Source: Burkholderiaceae bacterium (GTDB taxonomy: Bacteria > Pseudomonadota > Gammaproteobacteria > Burkholderiales > Burkholderiaceae_D). Taken from it: 64,000 nucleotides of DNA. Positions 61,994 through 64,000 of this stretch are shown here, piece after piece. The stretch is taken from the NCBI GenBank assembly GCA_019232795.1, contig JAFANH010000027.1, positions 88,021-152,020 on the forward strand, written 5' to 3'. The notes under the pieces are model-generated. The model saw only the letters and a program-made list of their open reading frames with translations, did not search any database and had not been told where the DNA came from. Made by a program: the position numbers and the translations under genes. Positions within the stretch are counted from its first letter, which is position 1. Each line of letters begins with the position of its first letter.

Positions 61994-62401
61994 ATGAAAA
62001 ATTACCTCGTAAACTTGTCCCTTTGTGCGATTAGTGGCATCGCTATTGCCGAACCAAGTGTGCCGGCGGTTTCGACATTGGCCTGCTTCAACCAGCAAAT
62101 TCGAATCGAATCTTTTTGTCATCCGTCGAAATATGACGAATCTACAGCGGAATGTGATAGTCAAATACTTTATCTCCCGAAAGGGAAATTCGAATTAAAG
62201 GATAAGGACGATAAAGCCATGACAGCTACCGATTGGAGTTGCAGCAAGCGTCAAGACCATTTGTATATTTACTCAGGAAATGGTGGGAATTGCGTTGGCT
62301 GTGAAAAGCAGGAAACGCTTGATGCGAATGGGCACCGCACAAGTCGCTATGTTGGCGTACCTCCGGAAATGATGCGAATAGAGCTAATGAAGCAGAAGTG
62401 A
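61994..62401 (+). CDS. Exported small Cys-containing protein, function unknown
   Basis: A 135-residue protein. The signal peptide covers residues 1-19 (MKNYLVNLSLCAISGIAIA). The mature part has Cys at VSTLACFNQ, ESFCHPSKY, TAECDSQIL, DWSCSKR and NCVGCEKQ, perhaps disulfide-bonded. No family was recognised. No strong ribosome binding site is seen. It lies in the AT-rich right end of the window, so horizontal origin is possible. Confidence 0.6.
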   Translation: MKNYLVNLSLCAISGIAIAEPSVPAVSTLACFNQQIRIESFCHPSKYDESTAECDSQILYLPKGKFELKDKDDKAMTATDWSCSKRQDHLYIYSGNGGNCVGCEKQETLDANGHRTSRYVGVPPEMMRIELMKQK

Positions 62402-62435
62402 TATTTTGCCGCTCGGTTGAAAGAGGAGATAGGGG

Positions 62436-63014
62436 ATGTTTTTTTTGGATTGGTTAAATCTAGAGAAATTAAGAATATTTATAATATTTTTGGTTTTCTT
62501 TAGTAGCTCTGATATATGCCTTGCACAGAATTTTGGCAATTCTCTTTATGAGAGTTGGGCAGATACGCCAGTAGGTAAATTTTCCTGCAAAGTGGACCAG
62601 TCAACGAACTACCTTCAAGTATTGAAATTAGATAATAAAATTATATTTCAACAAATCCCAGAACCAATATCACCTGGAGGGGGAAAGTTATCTCTTGGTA
62701 TCGATAATTTCAATGCTGGATGCCCCGTCATTTTGGACAATCACAACGGATACGTCGTAATAGTTAGGGATATTTTCCCTCCGAGCTTTGGAATTCAAGG
62801 TTATGCAGTAATAAATTTTAATGATGTAAACATGTCAATTATGGAGCTTGGCGCGGGACAACGCCCTGCAGACGATAAAATCTCAAAGACTGAACGTCTA
62901 AAGTGGTCCGACAACGTATTGACGCTGAAATATTTTGGCTATACGAATGAGGCGCCAGGCGGAGACGAAAATTCTCCTAAGCCCAAATGGCACATTGTTA
63001 CGCATAAGTTCTAA
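62436..63014 (+). CDS. Exported protein of unknown function, AT-rich gene
   Basis: A 192-residue protein with a hydrophobic signal peptide (about 1-30, FIIFLVFFSSSDICLA). GAGGAGATAGGGG precedes the ATG, so translation is likely. The mature part is Asn/Ser/Lys-rich and ends PKWHIVTHKF. No family was recognised. Codon use (AT-rich third positions) differs sharply from the genes at 1-61 kb. Confidence 0.65.
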   Translation: MFFLDWLNLEKLRIFIIFLVFFSSSDICLAQNFGNSLYESWADTPVGKFSCKVDQSTNYLQVLKLDNKIIFQQIPEPISPGGGKLSLGIDNFNAGCPVILDNHNGYVVIVRDIFPPSFGIQGYAVINFNDVNMSIMELGAGQRPADDKISKTERLKWSDNVLTLKYFGYTNEAPGGDENSPKPKWHIVTHKF

Positions 63015-63433
63015 TAGATTTTTTTCCAACGATTTTAGCGAGCGAACCTGGGAACATTTGGCTCTCTGACGACCGCCGATAGCACTATCGTCGATTTCAC
63101 CAAATATGGAGGCAACGTCCGATTCGGGGGACGTTAACTGTAGAAAATCGTGAGTCGTATATGGACTCCACCTCGTTTGCAAATAATCCGCTTTTTGGCT
63201 GTAGGTTCGACTGCACACGTATATCCGGTCTCTAACGACGGCATCTCGTTCTGAGACGCTGGACCCTGATGGGCTATTCGCGCACTGGCTCCCAAATGCT
63301 TTGACGGGCTGTTAGCCTCGGACTCTAGCGGGTTCTTCCAGTGCCGGTTCGACCTGTTTGCCATCTAACGGCTTATTTTGCAATCGTTGTTGGCCTACTC
63401 CATTGGTAAAACGTTGGTCTATCTGCTTTTTGC
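63015..63433. other. 419-bp gap before the IS110 gene
   Basis: No credible gene is present. A 14-bp palindrome CGATAG-CA-CTATCG lies at 63077-63090. The right part probably contains the end of the IS110-type element, whose boundary is not marked by inverted repeats in this family. No tRNA or attachment site was found. Confidence 0.4.
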
Positions 63434-64000
63434 TCAACCTGCCGCCAGTGCGGGTTCGTAATCCACTTCTTTCGTGATGATCGCCCAGGCTATTCTTGCC
63501 ATCTTATTGGCCATCGCAACCGCCGCAACATTTGGGTGTCGCGTCGCCGCGATTCGGTTGACCCACTGACTTAATCGATCATCCTTATTTCGTGATGCCA
63601 CCATCATTGACCTGGCCCCGTGTACGAGCAGTGATCGGACATATACGTCTCCGCGCTTGCTGATACCCAGCAATCTCTCCTTGCCACCGGAGCTACTTTG
63701 CTTTGGCGTTAGCCCCAGCGACGCCGCCAGCTCCCGTCCGCTCGAAAACTGCTTTGCATCTCCCACGGCGGATAGTAATGCCGTGGCGATTAGCGGTCCT
63801 ATCCCTCTGACTTGCTGCAGTCTTTGCGCTACCGGATCCTTCGCCAGGTCGGCTATCTCTCGATCCAGTTCCTTAATCCGCTGCTCCAACATAAGCAGAT
63901 CAGACCATAACCCGTGCAACAATCGACGAAAGCGCTCTGTTAGCCCGTTATTTATATCTTCCAGCCAGATCGGTATCGCCTTCCGCAAATGCAGAACTTC
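63434..64000 (-). mobile_element. IS110-family transposase, C-terminal part (runs off the window end)
   Basis: At least 189 residues are visible; the open frame continues past the window edge (EVLHLRKAIPIW). The Transposase_20 domain is clear from VRGIGPLIATALLSAVGDAK (helix-hairpin-helix) and SLGLTPKQSSSGGKERLLGI (Ser-containing catalytic region), then GDVYVRSLLVHGARSM. IS110 transposases pair a DEDD-like N-terminal domain with this Ser domain and use a bridge RNA. The N-terminal domain, the left end and any bridge RNA region lie outside the window. The C-terminal end looks complete. Confidence 0.9.

Noticed and set aside
1..64000. tRNA, rRNA, prophage structural genes and CRISPR arrays
   Set aside because: None was seen on either strand; only an isolated CII-like regulator and a partial IS110 element relate to mobile DNA.

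Overview
The window looks like chromosomal DNA of a betaproteobacterium, most likely Burkholderiales and probably Oxalobacteraceae. The signs are high GC, REP-type repeats between genes, two PEP-CTERM proteins, a fused kinase/GNAT ArgA and a FumC. The family is an inference from gene content. No rRNA, tRNA, prophage or CRISPR array was seen.

Layout. 1-7.5 kb: the start of a membrane sensor gene, the K+ transporter gene kup, a pullulanase lipoprotein and a REC-HATPase protein whose H-box histidine is Arg. 7.6-10.6 kb: a YjfJ/YjfK (PspA-like/DUF2491) operon with a Gly-rich membrane protein, divergent from a phage-CII-like regulator. 10.8-15.7 kb: an acyltransferase and a large adenylate cyclase/AAA/TPR protein. 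15.7-21.1 kb: a redox operon (saccharopine-dehydrogenase-like protein, SDR, Baeyer-Villiger-type monooxygenase, then a GMC oxidoreductase) behind a promoter covered by two tandem palindromes. 21-30 kb: an exporter, a DUF885 protein, a pilin, a GNAT, a TPR protein, a periplasmic binding-like protein and an intact REC-histidine kinase. 30.9-33.1 kb: a chemoreceptor with CheW. 33-41.5 kb: cupin, fumC, GFA protein, two PEP-CTERM proteins each with a -24/-12 (sigma54) promoter, and small exported proteins. 41.6-49.3 kb: a metal-efflux region made of an HME-RND tripartite pump, a CsoR/RcnR-family (NreA-like) repressor and the CDF exporter DmeF. 49.4-61.3 kb: hydrolases, argA, a P450, an orphan HigA, PilZ/DUF3224, a His-rich protein, a Sel1 protein and a serine protease. 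61.4-64 kb: a more AT-rich stretch with a GNAT and two secreted unknowns, next to a truncated IS110 transposase gene.

How the genes work together. The clearest functional units are the metal-efflux module (sensor plus two exporters), the oxidative operon at 15.8-21 kb, the chemoreceptor/CheW pair, and the two PEP-CTERM genes that appear to share sigma54 control. Two families of non-coding repeats run through the gaps: at least seven REP/BIME elements, some with a shared AT-rich flank, and long imperfect palindromes at 5971 and 28617 with a half copy at 26989.
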